From Candidatus Gastranaerophilales bacterium (GTDB taxonomy: Bacteria > Cyanobacteriota > Vampirovibrionia > Gastranaerophilales > Gastranaerophilaceae): a DNA stretch of 64,000 nucleotides. The translations under genes and the position numbers were made by a program. The DNA lies in the NCBI GenBank assembly GCA_944326915.1, contig CALVFT010000001.1, positions 186,001-250,000 on the forward strand. Reading direction: 5' to 3'. Shown here piece after piece: positions 1-8,560 of this stretch. Under the pieces are notes generated by a model. The model had not been told where the DNA came from, did not search any database, and worked only from the letters and a program-made list of their open reading frames with translations. Within the stretch, counting starts at the first letter, position 1. The number at the start of each line of letters is the position of its first letter.

Positions 1-40
1 TTACGAATAAAAAACTAAGAACCAGAAATAACTTTTTCAT
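1..40 (-). CDS. Start of a probable secreted protein, cut by window edge
   Basis: The first 40 bases, read on the minus strand, start with ATG and give MKKLFLVLSFLFV, which is a typical beginning of a signal peptide (two lysines followed by a hydrophobic run). The ATG lies 2 nt after the stop of the upstream TPR gene, and a GGAAAAA stretch inside the end of that gene could serve as ribosome binding site, so the two are probably cotranscribed. Only 13 codons are in the window, so no function can be given. Confidence 0.5.
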   Translation of the reverse strand, partial: MKKLFLVLSFLFV

Positions 41-42
41 AA

Positions 43-2097
43 TTATTTTTCCAATGTTTGAATTCTTTCCTGAACAGCTTTTGCAGTAGCTGCATCTTTA
101 TTGTGAACTAGGAAAATTTTATAATTTTTTACTGCTTCAATCTTATTTCCACTCTGTTCATAAGCAAGTCCTAATGCATAATAAGCATAACCATAGTTTG
201 GATCAAGAGTGATTACTCTATGAAATGCTTCCTTTGCCCCTGAAAGATTTTTCAAATTAGCATATACCAGACCCAAATTGAACCATCCGTCAGCATAATT
301 TGGATTTATGAAAACCGCTTTTTTATAATAATCTTGAGCCTTTAAATTGTCATTTTTTATTTTATAAATATTACCCAATTTCAAAAGAGTTTCAGAATCT
401 TTAGCATTAATTTTCAAAGCATCTTGGTAATTGTTTATTGCAACATCATAATTTTTCTTTTTATAATTTTCATCACCAATAGCAATCAAATTTTTATTAT
501 GTTCTAATTCTTGTTTTGTTATTGCATCTTCTGAATCCACAGACAATTTTACTTCTGAAATATTTTTACTGCCAGTCTCTGCATTCACATTAACGTCAGA
601 CTGATATGAGCTTGAAATAAACTCAGCAAATTCCTCACTATATTCTTTTCTTTCCGGAGCCATGGAAATTGCTTTTTCATAAAACTCAGAAGCCTTATCA
701 TTTACACCTGAACCTCTATATGCTTTAGCAAGTCCAAAGTATGCATTACTATCTTGAGTTTTTCTCTCAATTGCTCTTTCAAAACAACCTGTTGCAAGAG
801 AATAATTCTTTTCGTCTAAAAAGACATAACCCTGTGCGATTAATGCAGATGTCAAATTGTTCTGTACAGCTGCATTATCCTTTGTTTTTAACAAATCAGT
901 ATACAAAGCAATACAATCATTATATTGCTTCATTGCATGCAAAACCAAAGCTTTGTTTAACTTTACATCATAATCATTTGGCTTCACTGCAAGGACTTGA
1001 TTATAGAACTTTAATGCATTTGGAAAATCTTTTTGCAAATGATAACATTCTGCCATATCAAGCATCAAATCAACATCCTTTGAAGACTCAGCATTCAAAG
1101 CAATAGCTTTTTCAAAATTTATAATAGCATTTGGAATATCACTTTTTCTTTTATAGACAATACCTAAATTTCTGTATGCTCTGTAATCTTTAGGGTAATG
1201 CTCAATATACATCTTATAGCTTGCAAGGGCATCATCATTTCTGTCAATGTCGGCCAATAAGTTCGCGTAATCAAGCCTGATTGAGTAAAGATTTGGAGCT
1301 TGTTTGAATACGATATCATATTGAGCAAGTGCTAAATCATTTTTTTCCAGTTCTTGATAAGAAAGCGCCAAAGATACATGTGCGGAAGTATTATCAGGAT
1401 TATCCAACACAGCTCTTTCAAGAATTTCTGCAGCTTTATCATATTTTTTTATTTCAAAAAGTGCTAGTCCATACTTTGCAAAATCCTTAAAACTACCCGG
1501 ATTTTTTGCATACAAAGCATCATATTCTTCAACAGCTTTGTCAAACTGGCTATTTGCAAGATAAGCATTAGCTAAATTTTCTCTCGCTTCCCAGTGTTGT
1601 GTATAAGTTGATAAAAACTGATTATAACTATCAATTGAAGATTTATAATCCCTTAATTGATACTGAGCATTCGCAATATTTAAATAATTGTATTTATAAT
1701 TAGGGAAAATACTCATTGCCTTGTTATAAGATTGCAATGCTTCCATATATTTTCCTTGGCTTTCATATATGCTACCAATACTGATATGGACAAAAGCATC
1801 GTCTGGACGAAGTTCTAAAACTTTATTATAAACTTCTAAAGCTTTATCATACTCATCCATCTCACTGTATATTCCGGCAAGTTTTGTCATTAACATCGGA
1901 TCATTATGAGCAATACCTAATGCTTGAATTAGCTTATTTACAGCAGTGTTATAGTCCTGTTGATACTCTGCAGAACAAGCTTGTTGGTATAAAGAATTGG
2001 CCTCAGGTGTCATTGCACAACTTGCAGGCAAAGATGTCAGCGCCAATGATAAAATTGTTGATAATAATAAATACTTTTTAATTTTTATAATCCCCAT
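43..2097 (-). CDS. Exported TPR-repeat protein
   Basis: A protein of 684 aa made almost entirely of tetratricopeptide repeats (34-residue helical hairpins with the W/Y-A/G-P spacing, e.g. AEYQQDYNTAVNKLIQAL and GWFNLGLVYANLKN). TPR arrays are protein-binding scaffolds; no catalytic domain is visible. Residues 1-28 form a signal peptide (lysines, LLLSTILSLALTSL, then PASCA), so the array should be outside the cytoplasm; the Cys has Pro at -3, so it does not fit a standard lipobox and signal peptidase I cleavage after SCA is equally likely. I chose ATG at 2097, with AAAAGG 9 nt upstream; GTG at 2115 is an alternative. A Ser/Glu-rich linker near residues 500-540 divides the array. The next gene downstream starts 2 nt after its stop. 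Confidence 0.85.
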   Translation of the reverse strand: MGIIKIKKYLLLSTILSLALTSLPASCAMTPEANSLYQQACSAEYQQDYNTAVNKLIQALGIAHNDPMLMTKLAGIYSEMDEYDKALEVYNKVLELRPDDAFVHISIGSIYESQGKYMEALQSYNKAMSIFPNYKYNYLNIANAQYQLRDYKSSIDSYNQFLSTYTQHWEARENLANAYLANSQFDKAVEEYDALYAKNPGSFKDFAKYGLALFEIKKYDKAAEILERAVLDNPDNTSAHVSLALSYQELEKNDLALAQYDIVFKQAPNLYSIRLDYANLLADIDRNDDALASYKMYIEHYPKDYRAYRNLGIVYKRKSDIPNAIINFEKAIALNAESSKDVDLMLDMAECYHLQKDFPNALKFYNQVLAVKPNDYDVKLNKALVLHAMKQYNDCIALYTDLLKTKDNAAVQNNLTSALIAQGYVFLDEKNYSLATGCFERAIERKTQDSNAYFGLAKAYRGSGVNDKASEFYEKAISMAPERKEYSEEFAEFISSSYQSDVNVNAETGSKNISEVKLSVDSEDAITKQELEHNKNLIAIGDENYKKKNYDVAINNYQDALKINAKDSETLLKLGNIYKIKNDNLKAQDYYKKAVFINPNYADGWFNLGLVYANLKNLSGAKEAFHRVITLDPNYGYAYYALGLAYEQSGNKIEAVKNYKIFLVHNKDAATAKAVQERIQTLEK

Positions 2098-2132
2098 ATA
2101 ATACAACCTTTTCACAACATTTTAACAAAAAA

Positions 2133-3053
2133 CTAAACTTGTGTAAAGCTATTAGAATATATTTTTCTATTCAATAAAACCTCTGCACATTTTATAATCT
2201 CTTGCTCTTGAAAAGATTCTGAATTAAATTCTACATCATCAATATCAGAAAAATCTCTTACCATATCAGCTAATCTAAAGTATAATCTATCAACATCAGA
2301 TTTTGGTTTTCCATTATCTAACATTCTCAACACTCTTATCAATTCTAAATCGCACGCATCAACAATTGCAGCATCAAGACCCGCACCATAAGCCATAACC
2401 GCATACACTCTGTTAATCAAAGGTCTTAATTCCTTTGGACAACCATTTGAAATATTTGACAATCCAACTATTGTCTTGACTGGAGGATCAAAACTTTCCT
2501 TAATCATCTTGATTGTATTTAAAGCTTCCAATGCCTGACCTTGCTCAACTCCTATAGGCAAAATTAAAGGATCAAAATACAATTTTTCACTATCAATCCC
2601 CAATTCCAAACATTTTTCATACAGTTCAAATGCTATTTCCAAACGCCCATCAGAAGTCTTTGGAATTCCAATATCTTTGCTCAATGTCAAACCGATTAAA
2701 TTGCAATTGTTATTCAATGCAATATCTACCATTTTTGAAAAACGTTCTTCATCCAAAGATACACTATTTAAAAAAGCACTTTCTTTGTTTTGACAAACTG
2801 CGAAACCTTTTTTCATTTCTTGATAATTAGTCGTATCAAAACTTATACCAAGATTTGAATTGCATTGCACAAGTTCAGCTAACCATGGAAGTACACCTTC
2901 CATAGCTCCTTTTGCTGGTCCGACATTCAAATCAATACAGTCCATATCTTTTTGCATATTAACAAGATTGACCAAAAAAGACTCATCTCTACTTAACAGA
3001 GATGCCCTTATTTTCTTTGAAATAACATGAATATTTTCACCAATCAAAATCAT
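2133..3053 (-). CDS. Pterin-binding methyltransferase (MeTr/AcsE-like)
   Basis: 306 aa, one TIM-barrel pterin-binding domain of the dihydropteroate synthase superfamily. The motifs IDLNVGPAKG (residues ~40-50), GISFDTTN and GLSNISNGCP (~195-205) match methyltetrahydrofolate:corrinoid methyltransferases rather than FolP, which is shorter and carries a different pterin loop. Known members pass the methyl of 5-methyl-THF to a corrinoid protein in the Wood-Ljungdahl pathway or in methionine or demethylation systems. No corrinoid protein or acs gene is nearby, so the partner is unknown. The start has no Shine-Dalgarno sequence; instead TGCTAAAAT ends 6 nt before ATG, which predicts a leaderless transcript. 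It follows its own promoter and is read toward the TPR gene 35 nt downstream. Confidence 0.8.
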   Translation of the reverse strand: MILIGENIHVISKKIRASLLSRDESFLVNLVNMQKDMDCIDLNVGPAKGAMEGVLPWLAELVQCNSNLGISFDTTNYQEMKKGFAVCQNKESAFLNSVSLDEERFSKMVDIALNNNCNLIGLTLSKDIGIPKTSDGRLEIAFELYEKCLELGIDSEKLYFDPLILPIGVEQGQALEALNTIKMIKESFDPPVKTIVGLSNISNGCPKELRPLINRVYAVMAYGAGLDAAIVDACDLELIRVLRMLDNGKPKSDVDRLYFRLADMVRDFSDIDDVEFNSESFQEQEIIKCAEVLLNRKIYSNSFTQV

Positions 3054-3059
3054 AAAAGA

Positions 3060-3068
3060 ATTTTAGCA
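3060..3068 (-). promoter_or_regulatory. Extended -10 (TGCTAAAAT) of the pterin methyltransferase
   Basis: TG-C-TAAAAT lies with its last base 7 positions from the ATG at 3053 (6-nt gap), so transcription should begin at or next to the start codon. There is no good -35 at 16-18 bp; the TG extension can replace it. The same nine bases occur before purB and ribE. Confidence 0.55.
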
Positions 3069-3110
3069 TAAATATTTCAATTTAGAATAATATATGATAC
3101 TATAACTATA

Positions 3111-3758
3111 ATGATTAAAGTTTTCGCATACAACAGCAATATTTGTTACGACGGTCAAAATTTGAAAAAAAATTCTGACACAATTAATTTGGCTCTTGAA
3201 GAAATCAAAAAAGTTAATTTTTCTGAAAATGATATAAATTACGTAAAAAAAATAGGGGCAAAACCTCCATTTAAAAATGGGAAAGAAGCGTATGACTTTA
3301 TAAAAAAATCAAACATAAAAGTAAAATTTGCACCTATGCCATCAAATGACACACATGCACAATGGGATATTGATGAAAATACTATAAAAATTAATGAAAT
3401 ATATAAAAATAACAAAAATAAAGCAGTAATACTTGCAATATCAGAAGCTATTATACATGAAGCAGGACATGCAAAAGACAATGATGGAGAAAGTTCTATA
3501 CAAGAAGAACTAAACTGTCTGTCTCTAAATGCGATGGCTCATAGAGATTACAACAGAAAATATCCTGATATTTATAACAGCAATACTCAAGAAAGCATAG
3601 TAAAAAACGGAGTTACATTATATTCAGAAGCCTACTTTGAAACAAACCCATATAAACTTATAAAAAAAGTCCAAAAATCATATTCTCATTTACCAACAGG
3701 TGATGTCCTTCATCCCGCAAGTTACCTTGCTTATACAATTAAATACAACCATTTTTAA
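3111..3758 (+). CDS. Putative zinc metallopeptidase-like protein (HEAGH motif)
   Basis: 215 aa with no recognised family. The visible feature is AIIHEAGHAKD at residues 113-123, an HExxH zinc-binding helix, followed by EEL at 132-134, which could supply a glutamate ligand as in gluzincins. An alpha-rich N-terminal part precedes it. No signal peptide or membrane segment is present, so it should be cytoplasmic unless exported by another route. It is transcribed alone, divergent from the methyltransferase with 57 bp between the starts; the ATG directly follows an AT-rich TATAAC-containing stretch and has no clear ribosome binding site. Function is inferred from one motif only, and the motif could be fortuitous. 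Confidence 0.6.
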   Translation: MIKVFAYNSNICYDGQNLKKNSDTINLALEEIKKVNFSENDINYVKKIGAKPPFKNGKEAYDFIKKSNIKVKFAPMPSNDTHAQWDIDENTIKINEIYKNNKNKAVILAISEAIIHEAGHAKDNDGESSIQEELNCLSLNAMAHRDYNRKYPDIYNSNTQESIVKNGVTLYSEAYFETNPYKLIKKVQKSYSHLPTGDVLHPASYLAYTIKYNHF

Positions 3759-3935
3759 TTAAACAAACATTCTTCATAAAACTTTATTACCTGATGTTCA
3801 ATAATATCAAGAAATCTTTGAGTACTAATTCTCAAGAATAATGAAAAATATAAAGCAATGAGTTATAATTTATACAAGAATTATATATGGGTCGATAATG
3901 CAACAATGGGAAACGGAATCAAAAGGAGAAGGTCT

Positions 3936-4097
3936 ATGACAGTTTTAGCATCAAAAGCAGTAAAATCAAAAAGAATGAAATCAAAATTCAATGATGAGTT
4001 TGAAAATTATTTAAAAAATCAATGCCTTAAAACAACTTTTAACGGCTTAGAAGTAGAAACTTTTTCTTGGTATAAAAAGGTTCTAGGACTTATTTAG
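3936..4097 (+). CDS. Small basic hypothetical protein
   Basis: 53 aa if started at the ATG at 3936, which has AAGGAGAAGG centred about 10 nt upstream; the longer frame from 3858 has no such site. The protein begins MTVLASKAVKSKRMKSKF and has a basic N-terminal half and a hydrophobic tail (WYKKVLGLI). I do not recognise it. The strong ribosome binding site is the best reason to believe it is translated. Confidence 0.5.
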   Translation: MTVLASKAVKSKRMKSKFNDEFENYLKNQCLKTTFNGLEVETFSWYKKVLGLI

Positions 4098-4118
4098 GAG
4101 AAACAGAAAAACTTTTTT

Positions 4119-4154
4119 AACACAAACCGACCATTTAGGCCGGTTATTGTGTTG
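4119..4154. terminator. Hairpin between convergent genes
   Basis: An imperfect inverted repeat (AACACAA-ACCG against CCGGTT-TTGTGTT) lies between the 53-aa gene and the convergent TPR gene. The flanking T and A runs are short, so termination is plausible in both directions but not strong. Confidence 0.4.
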
Positions 4155-4160
4155 TTATAT

Positions 4161-5924
4161 TTATGAAATTCTTCTAATCATTTCCTGAGCTTCTTCACAT
4201 TCAGGGAAAGCATCGGTAATCTTGTCACAAAGTTCAAGAGCTTTGTCATTATTACCTAGTTTTTCGTAGCATTTTGCACTACTCAACAACAAATTAACAT
4301 TCATCGGATTGTCTTTTAACATACTTTCAAAAATGTTATTTGCTTGAGCATAGTCACCCAATTCAAAATAGCATAGACCTAAAAGATTTTCTGCATCATG
4401 AGTTTTTTGACCTTCATATGATTTTATTAAATAGTATTTTGCATCTTCATAATCTTTTTGTAAGAATTTAATTTTACCTGCAACATACTTTAAAAAACTG
4501 TTATGACGATCTTTTTTAATAGCCTTTTCAATTTGTTCAAAAGCTTGATCATATTGTTGCAAATGAATTTTATTCAACGCAGAAAAACCTAATGCATCAA
4601 CATCTTCTGCGTTCAATTCAAGAGCTTTTTTATAAAACTTATCTGCTTCCTGAAAATCGGTTGTTGAATGCAAATAATTTGCGTATTCAAAATTTACATC
4701 AAAATTGTCAGGAGCTATAGCTAAAGCTTTATTAAATTCGTCTTTTGCATAATCAAAAAGTCTTTTGCCAAGATATATAACACCTAAATCCTTATGAGCA
4801 GGTGTAAAGTCAGGATTTAGTTCTATAACTTTTTTCAATATTTTTTCGGCTTTATCCATATCACCGGTTTTTGCGCATATATTAGCGAATTCATAATAAG
4901 TTTCAAAAGAAACAGTTCCACCTAATATAATTTTTTCATAAATTTCTTTTGCATTAAGCGGCTGATTAATTTTCAAATACAAACTTGCAAGTTTTTTTGC
5001 CATAGTAGTTGATTTAGGATTTAGCATAACCAAATGAGCAAGAATACCTATTGCATAAGTGTATTCCCCAATCATTTCGTAACAACAAGCTAAATTATAT
5101 TGAAAATTAGGTTTTTCAGGATGATGAGATACTAAAAGCTTGTAGTGGCTAATTGCTTTATCAAACTTTTTAGATTTCACTTCAGAAAGAGCTAGTGCAA
5201 CAATATAGCTATCTTGAGGTTCGATTGCATAAGCTTTTTCAAAATACCCACAAGCCTCTTCATGTTTGTTTTGTAATTGCAATATAGAAGCTATGTTATA
5301 GTAAGTGATTGAATTTTCAGGATCATACTCACTTGCTTTCATAAAGTTTTCATATGCTTTCTCTAAATTGCCAATAGTAACATATGATGTTCCAAGATTG
5401 TTATACAGCTGTGAATGTTGAGGATTAATTTCAAGAGCTTTTTCCAAATAAAAAACACTTTCCTCAAACTTTTTCATAGACATATAAGCAGTACCGATTA
5501 TGTAATAAAGAGTATAATCATTTTGCTCAAAATCCAAAGCTTTTTTAGCAATCTCAACAGCTTTTTCAGGCTCTTTTGTTTTCACAAAAACAACAGCCAA
5601 ATTTTTATACGCGTCAATATAGCTTTCTCGAAGTCTAATTACCTCTTGGTATGCAGGAATTGCATGGATAAAATCATCCAAATTATCATAACAACTTGCA
5701 AGATAAAACCAACTTGAAGCATCATCTTTATATTTTACGACTGTTTCAAAAGCACTTTTACCTTCCTGAAATTCATTCAAATTTACATGGCACAATCCAA
5801 GAAGTTTCAATGCTTCGATATCTTTTTCATCATTTTGAAGCATATTTTGAAGATATTCTTTTGCTTCAGAAAAATTTTTTTCCGCGATTAATTCATTAAT
5901 TTCATCTAAATTTATATTACTCAT
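4161..5924 (-). CDS. Cytoplasmic TPR-repeat protein
   Basis: 587 aa from the ATG at 5924, consisting of about 16 tandem TPR units from residue ~5 to the C-terminus (for example ASCYDNLDDFIHAIPAYQEV and NNLGTSYVTIGNLEKAYENF). Unlike the first TPR protein of the window it has no signal peptide, so it should stay in the cytoplasm as a scaffold or assembly factor; the partner is unknown. The upstream frame to 5969 adds 15 unlikely residues; ATG at 5924 is preferred because TATAAT ends exactly 6 nt before it, a leaderless layout. No enzyme domain is fused to the repeats. Confidence 0.85.
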   Translation of the reverse strand: MSNINLDEINELIAEKNFSEAKEYLQNMLQNDEKDIEALKLLGLCHVNLNEFQEGKSAFETVVKYKDDASSWFYLASCYDNLDDFIHAIPAYQEVIRLRESYIDAYKNLAVVFVKTKEPEKAVEIAKKALDFEQNDYTLYYIIGTAYMSMKKFEESVFYLEKALEINPQHSQLYNNLGTSYVTIGNLEKAYENFMKASEYDPENSITYYNIASILQLQNKHEEACGYFEKAYAIEPQDSYIVALALSEVKSKKFDKAISHYKLLVSHHPEKPNFQYNLACCYEMIGEYTYAIGILAHLVMLNPKSTTMAKKLASLYLKINQPLNAKEIYEKIILGGTVSFETYYEFANICAKTGDMDKAEKILKKVIELNPDFTPAHKDLGVIYLGKRLFDYAKDEFNKALAIAPDNFDVNFEYANYLHSTTDFQEADKFYKKALELNAEDVDALGFSALNKIHLQQYDQAFEQIEKAIKKDRHNSFLKYVAGKIKFLQKDYEDAKYYLIKSYEGQKTHDAENLLGLCYFELGDYAQANNIFESMLKDNPMNVNLLLSSAKCYEKLGNNDKALELCDKITDAFPECEEAQEMIRRIS

Positions 5925-5930
5925 ACAACT

Positions 5931-5936
5931 ATTATA
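5931..5936 (-). promoter_or_regulatory. -10 TATAAT of the cytoplasmic TPR gene
   Basis: A consensus TATAAT is separated from the ATG at 5924 by 6 nt (AGTTGT), which places the expected transcription start at the A of the start codon. No Shine-Dalgarno sequence is present. Confidence 0.55.
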
Positions 5937-6056
5937 CTCTAAACAAAAAGAAACTTTACAGAAATTCAATAGATATGTTATAATAAGATATCCTTATCGC
6001 TTTAAATTCATTAAATTTTTGTTCTTGTTTGATTATAAAATCAGAAAGGACAAGTT

Positions 6057-6752
6057 ATGGGAAAATCAAGTTATCCTAGCTATTCAGGAGGATCTGTATC
6101 TATAAATGGCAAACAAAAAGCTTCCTCATATAAAAAAGGAAACACTGTATACACAAATTACAATATGTCTAATGCAGAAAAACAGATCTTTGATTATGCA
6201 CAAAACTCTTTATCAGATTCACTTCCAAATGTAAATGTTTTTGATGCGAATACAAAACAAAATATAAATGACCAAATTAAAGCATACACACAAAACGGAA
6301 TGAACATAATCAATGATACATACACCCCTTTGATAAAAGATTTGCAAAATGATATAGCAAGACGATTTGGAAACTTTGATAACTCATCATTTATGGATGA
6401 CTTAAATTCTTTAGAAAGCAAGCGCTCTGATGCAATTAGTGCATTAGCGAATGATGTTATGGCTCAAAGAGATACCCTTGTAAGTAACGAACTAGCACAA
6501 AGATACAATTATTTAAACTTGCTTAGCGGATTACAAAATAACATCTACTCAAACGCACTAAACTACATTGATGCAGCTGCTTCAAACAGTAGTGCAGGCA
6601 ACAATTATAATGCACAAGCTTATGCTGCAAACAGTAGTTCAAGCAACTCATTAGGGAACTACGCAAATTTAGCATCATCTGCTCTTGCAATGATGGGCCC
6701 TTATGGAATGGCTGCAGCTGCAGCTATTCAAGCAGGAAAACAATTTTTATAA
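6057..6752 (+). CDS. Hypothetical Ser/Asn/Ala-rich protein
   Basis: 231 aa, not recognised. Residues 1-50 are low-complexity and Gly/Ser/Tyr-rich (MGKSSYPSYSGGSV), 50-175 are predicted helical with a possible coiled coil (NSLESKRSDAISAL region), 180-200 are a Ser/Asn/Ala linker, and the last 30 residues are a hydrophobic Ala/Met-rich helix. There is no standard signal peptide. The overall composition resembles small structural or virion-associated proteins, but no neighbour supports a prophage. AAAGGACAAGTT precedes the ATG. It is a single gene closed by a strong terminator. Confidence 0.65.
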   Translation: MGKSSYPSYSGGSVSINGKQKASSYKKGNTVYTNYNMSNAEKQIFDYAQNSLSDSLPNVNVFDANTKQNINDQIKAYTQNGMNIINDTYTPLIKDLQNDIARRFGNFDNSSFMDDLNSLESKRSDAISALANDVMAQRDTLVSNELAQRYNYLNLLSGLQNNIYSNALNYIDAAASNSSAGNNYNAQAYAANSSSSNSLGNYANLASSALAMMGPYGMAAAAAIQAGKQFL

Positions 6753-6768
6753 TTGTAAAAATATTGGT

Positions 6769-6803
6769 AAACGGGTTTGTCATAAAAACCCGTTTATTTT
6801 TTT
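6769..6803 (+). terminator. Rho-independent terminator
   Basis: A 10-bp stem AAACGGGTTT / AAACCCGTTT with a 7-nt loop is followed by ATTTTTTT. It ends the 231-aa gene and runs directly into the mnmE promoter. Confidence 0.85.
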
Positions 6804-6807
6804 GATG

Positions 6808-6813
6808 TATAAT
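6808..6813 (+). promoter_or_regulatory. -10 TATAAT of mnmE
   Basis: TATAAT is separated from the chosen mnmE ATG (6820) by the 6 bases AATCGT. There is no ribosome binding site, so a leaderless mnmE mRNA is predicted. Confidence 0.55.
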
Positions 6814-6819
6814 AATCGT

Positions 6820-8154
6820 ATGAATATAATACAAGAATTCGATACAATCGCAGCAATAGCAACACCAATAGGTACAGGCGGAGTAGGTGTTATAAGAATT
6901 TCCGGAGATAAAAGTTTTGAAATTTTGGATAAAATATATTCAAAACACAATCCCAAAGCAGGTATGATTTCTCACGGTTGGATTATGGATGGAGAAAAAG
7001 AAATTGATGAAGTCATCATTCTTCCATTTAAAAAACCAAACAGCTACACAGGCGAAGATGTAATCGAAGTCCACTGCCATGGCGGTATTAATGTTGTACG
7101 AAATATTCTTGAATTAATTATAAAAAATGGAGCTAGAACTGCTGAAAGAGGAGAGTTTACCAAACGAGCATTCTTAAACAAAAAAATGGACTTGTCTCAA
7201 GCAGAAGCTGTTGCAGATTTGATTCACGCAAAAACTCAGAATTTTGCAAAAAAATCTGCCAAAAATTTATCAGGAGTTCTCGGTAACAAAATTAAAGAAA
7301 TTCGGAATGATATATTTAATGTTTTGTCAAAAATAATTGCAGGGATAGATTTTCCTGAAGATGTAGCAGAACCTGAATATGACTATCTTATCCAAGAATT
7401 TGAAAAAGCTATTGATAAAATTGATAGCATACTTGCTTCTGCAAAAGCTTCTAATATCCAAAGACAGGGAATAAAAATTGCAATTGTCGGCAAACCAAAC
7501 GCAGGTAAATCATCTTTATTTAATACTCTTTTGAATGTCGAAAGAGCAATTGTCACAGATATTGCAGGTACGACCCGTGATGTAATAAAAGAAACTCTTG
7601 ATTGGGATGTTGCAATTACCCTGATTGACACAGCAGGCATAAGAAATAATGAAGAAGTAGGCAAAGTCGAAGAAATAGGGATAGAATATTCCAAACAGTC
7701 AGCCGATGAAGCTGATTTAGTACTATTTCTTTATGACGCAGAAAAAGGTATTGATGAACAGGATAAAGAAATTCTTGACCTAATCAAAGACAAAAATCAT
7801 ATAATTATCGCAAATAAATGTGACTTAATCAAAGATAGAGATCCTAATACTTTCTACTTGTCAACAACAACAAAAGAAGGATTAGATGATTTAAAAGAAA
7901 AAATTAAACAAGCTGCATACAATTTTTCAGTTGAAGATACAGAATTTATTACTAATAATCGTCAACAGGATTGCTTGGTAAAATGCAGAGAAAGCTTATA
8001 CCAAGCTCTTGAAGCGGCAAAAATTAACCAACTCCAAGATTTGATTTCGATTGACCTAAAATCAGCTCTGCTATTTTTGGACGAAATCACAGGAGAGGTA
8101 ATCACTGATGAAATACTAAACAATATTTTTGACCATTTCTGTATCGGAAAATAA
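6820..8154 (+). CDS. mnmE: tRNA uridine-5-carboxymethylaminomethyl GTPase MnmE
   Basis: 444 aa, the usual length. MnmE with MnmG installs the cmnm5 group at the wobble uridine of several tRNAs, using formyl/methylene-THF. The N-terminal THF-binding domain begins MNIIQEFDTIAAIATPIGTG; the G domain in the middle shows the P loop VGKPNAGKSS (~residue 220), GTTRD and DTAG, and NKCD; the helical domain ends in the diagnostic FCIGK, whose Cys is conserved in the family. The longer frame back to 6703 overlaps the previous gene and terminator and is rejected. It faces the small wHTH gene tail to tail. Nothing is missing. Confidence 0.97.
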   Translation: MNIIQEFDTIAAIATPIGTGGVGVIRISGDKSFEILDKIYSKHNPKAGMISHGWIMDGEKEIDEVIILPFKKPNSYTGEDVIEVHCHGGINVVRNILELIIKNGARTAERGEFTKRAFLNKKMDLSQAEAVADLIHAKTQNFAKKSAKNLSGVLGNKIKEIRNDIFNVLSKIIAGIDFPEDVAEPEYDYLIQEFEKAIDKIDSILASAKASNIQRQGIKIAIVGKPNAGKSSLFNTLLNVERAIVTDIAGTTRDVIKETLDWDVAITLIDTAGIRNNEEVGKVEEIGIEYSKQSADEADLVLFLYDAEKGIDEQDKEILDLIKDKNHIIIANKCDLIKDRDPNTFYLSTTTKEGLDDLKEKIKQAAYNFSVEDTEFITNNRQQDCLVKCRESLYQALEAAKINQLQDLISIDLKSALLFLDEITGEVITDEILNNIFDHFCIGK

Positions 8155-8160
8155 AATTTC

Positions 8161-8484
8161 CTAATATTGAAAAAATCTGTCAAAATCTACATCATCAAAG
8201 TTACACAAAAGCCTATATACATCGTCGTCTTCATCCATTCTTTGAAAATTGTATTCATCAAACTTCCAATATTTTGGATTGATGCCTTTTACCCTAACTA
8301 TCTCAGCATCTTTTAGAATTTGTAACTTCTTTTTGACAATCTCAATAGGTAATTCAACTCGTTTTGCAAGCTCAACAGCAGTAATACCGTCAGCACTTGA
8401 GCATTTTTCAGGAGTCATAAACATCAGCTCAAGCCCAACCTTTTTTAAATCTGTGTCTTCTATTTCTGTTTCGTAAGCGTACAT
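8161..8484 (-). CDS. Small winged-helix-like protein
   Basis: 107 aa. Residues ~33-75 (GITAVELAKRVELPIEIVKKKLQILKDAEIV, seen as three short helices and a wing) look like a winged helix-turn-helix domain, and the C-terminus is acidic and aromatic (DDDVYRLL, DFDRFFQY). It could be a transcription regulator or a protein-protein adaptor; the family is not recognised. TAAAAT ends 6 nt before the ATG with no ribosome binding site. It lies between mnmE and hydF and is not obviously in an operon with either, so a link to hydrogenase maturation is not claimed. Confidence 0.6.
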   Translation of the reverse strand: MYAYETEIEDTDLKKVGLELMFMTPEKCSSADGITAVELAKRVELPIEIVKKKLQILKDAEIVRVKGINPKYWKFDEYNFQRMDEDDDVYRLLCNFDDVDFDRFFQY

Positions 8485-8490
8485 AACTTC

Positions 8491-8496
8491 ATTTTA
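8491..8496 (-). promoter_or_regulatory. -10 TAAAAT of the winged-helix gene
   Basis: TAAAAT is followed by 6 nt (GAAGTT) and then the ATG at 8484. Same leaderless layout as elsewhere in the window. Confidence 0.5.
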
Positions 8497-8560
8497 CCTT
8501 AAACATTCTACACTTTTTATCATATTTATGTACTAGGTTACGGCATAAAAATAGAAAACT

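Noticed and set aside
6057-6752. Possible prophage virion protein
   Set aside because: Composition recalls small phage structural proteins, but no integrase, terminase, portal or lysis gene is near, and both neighbours are housekeeping-type genes.
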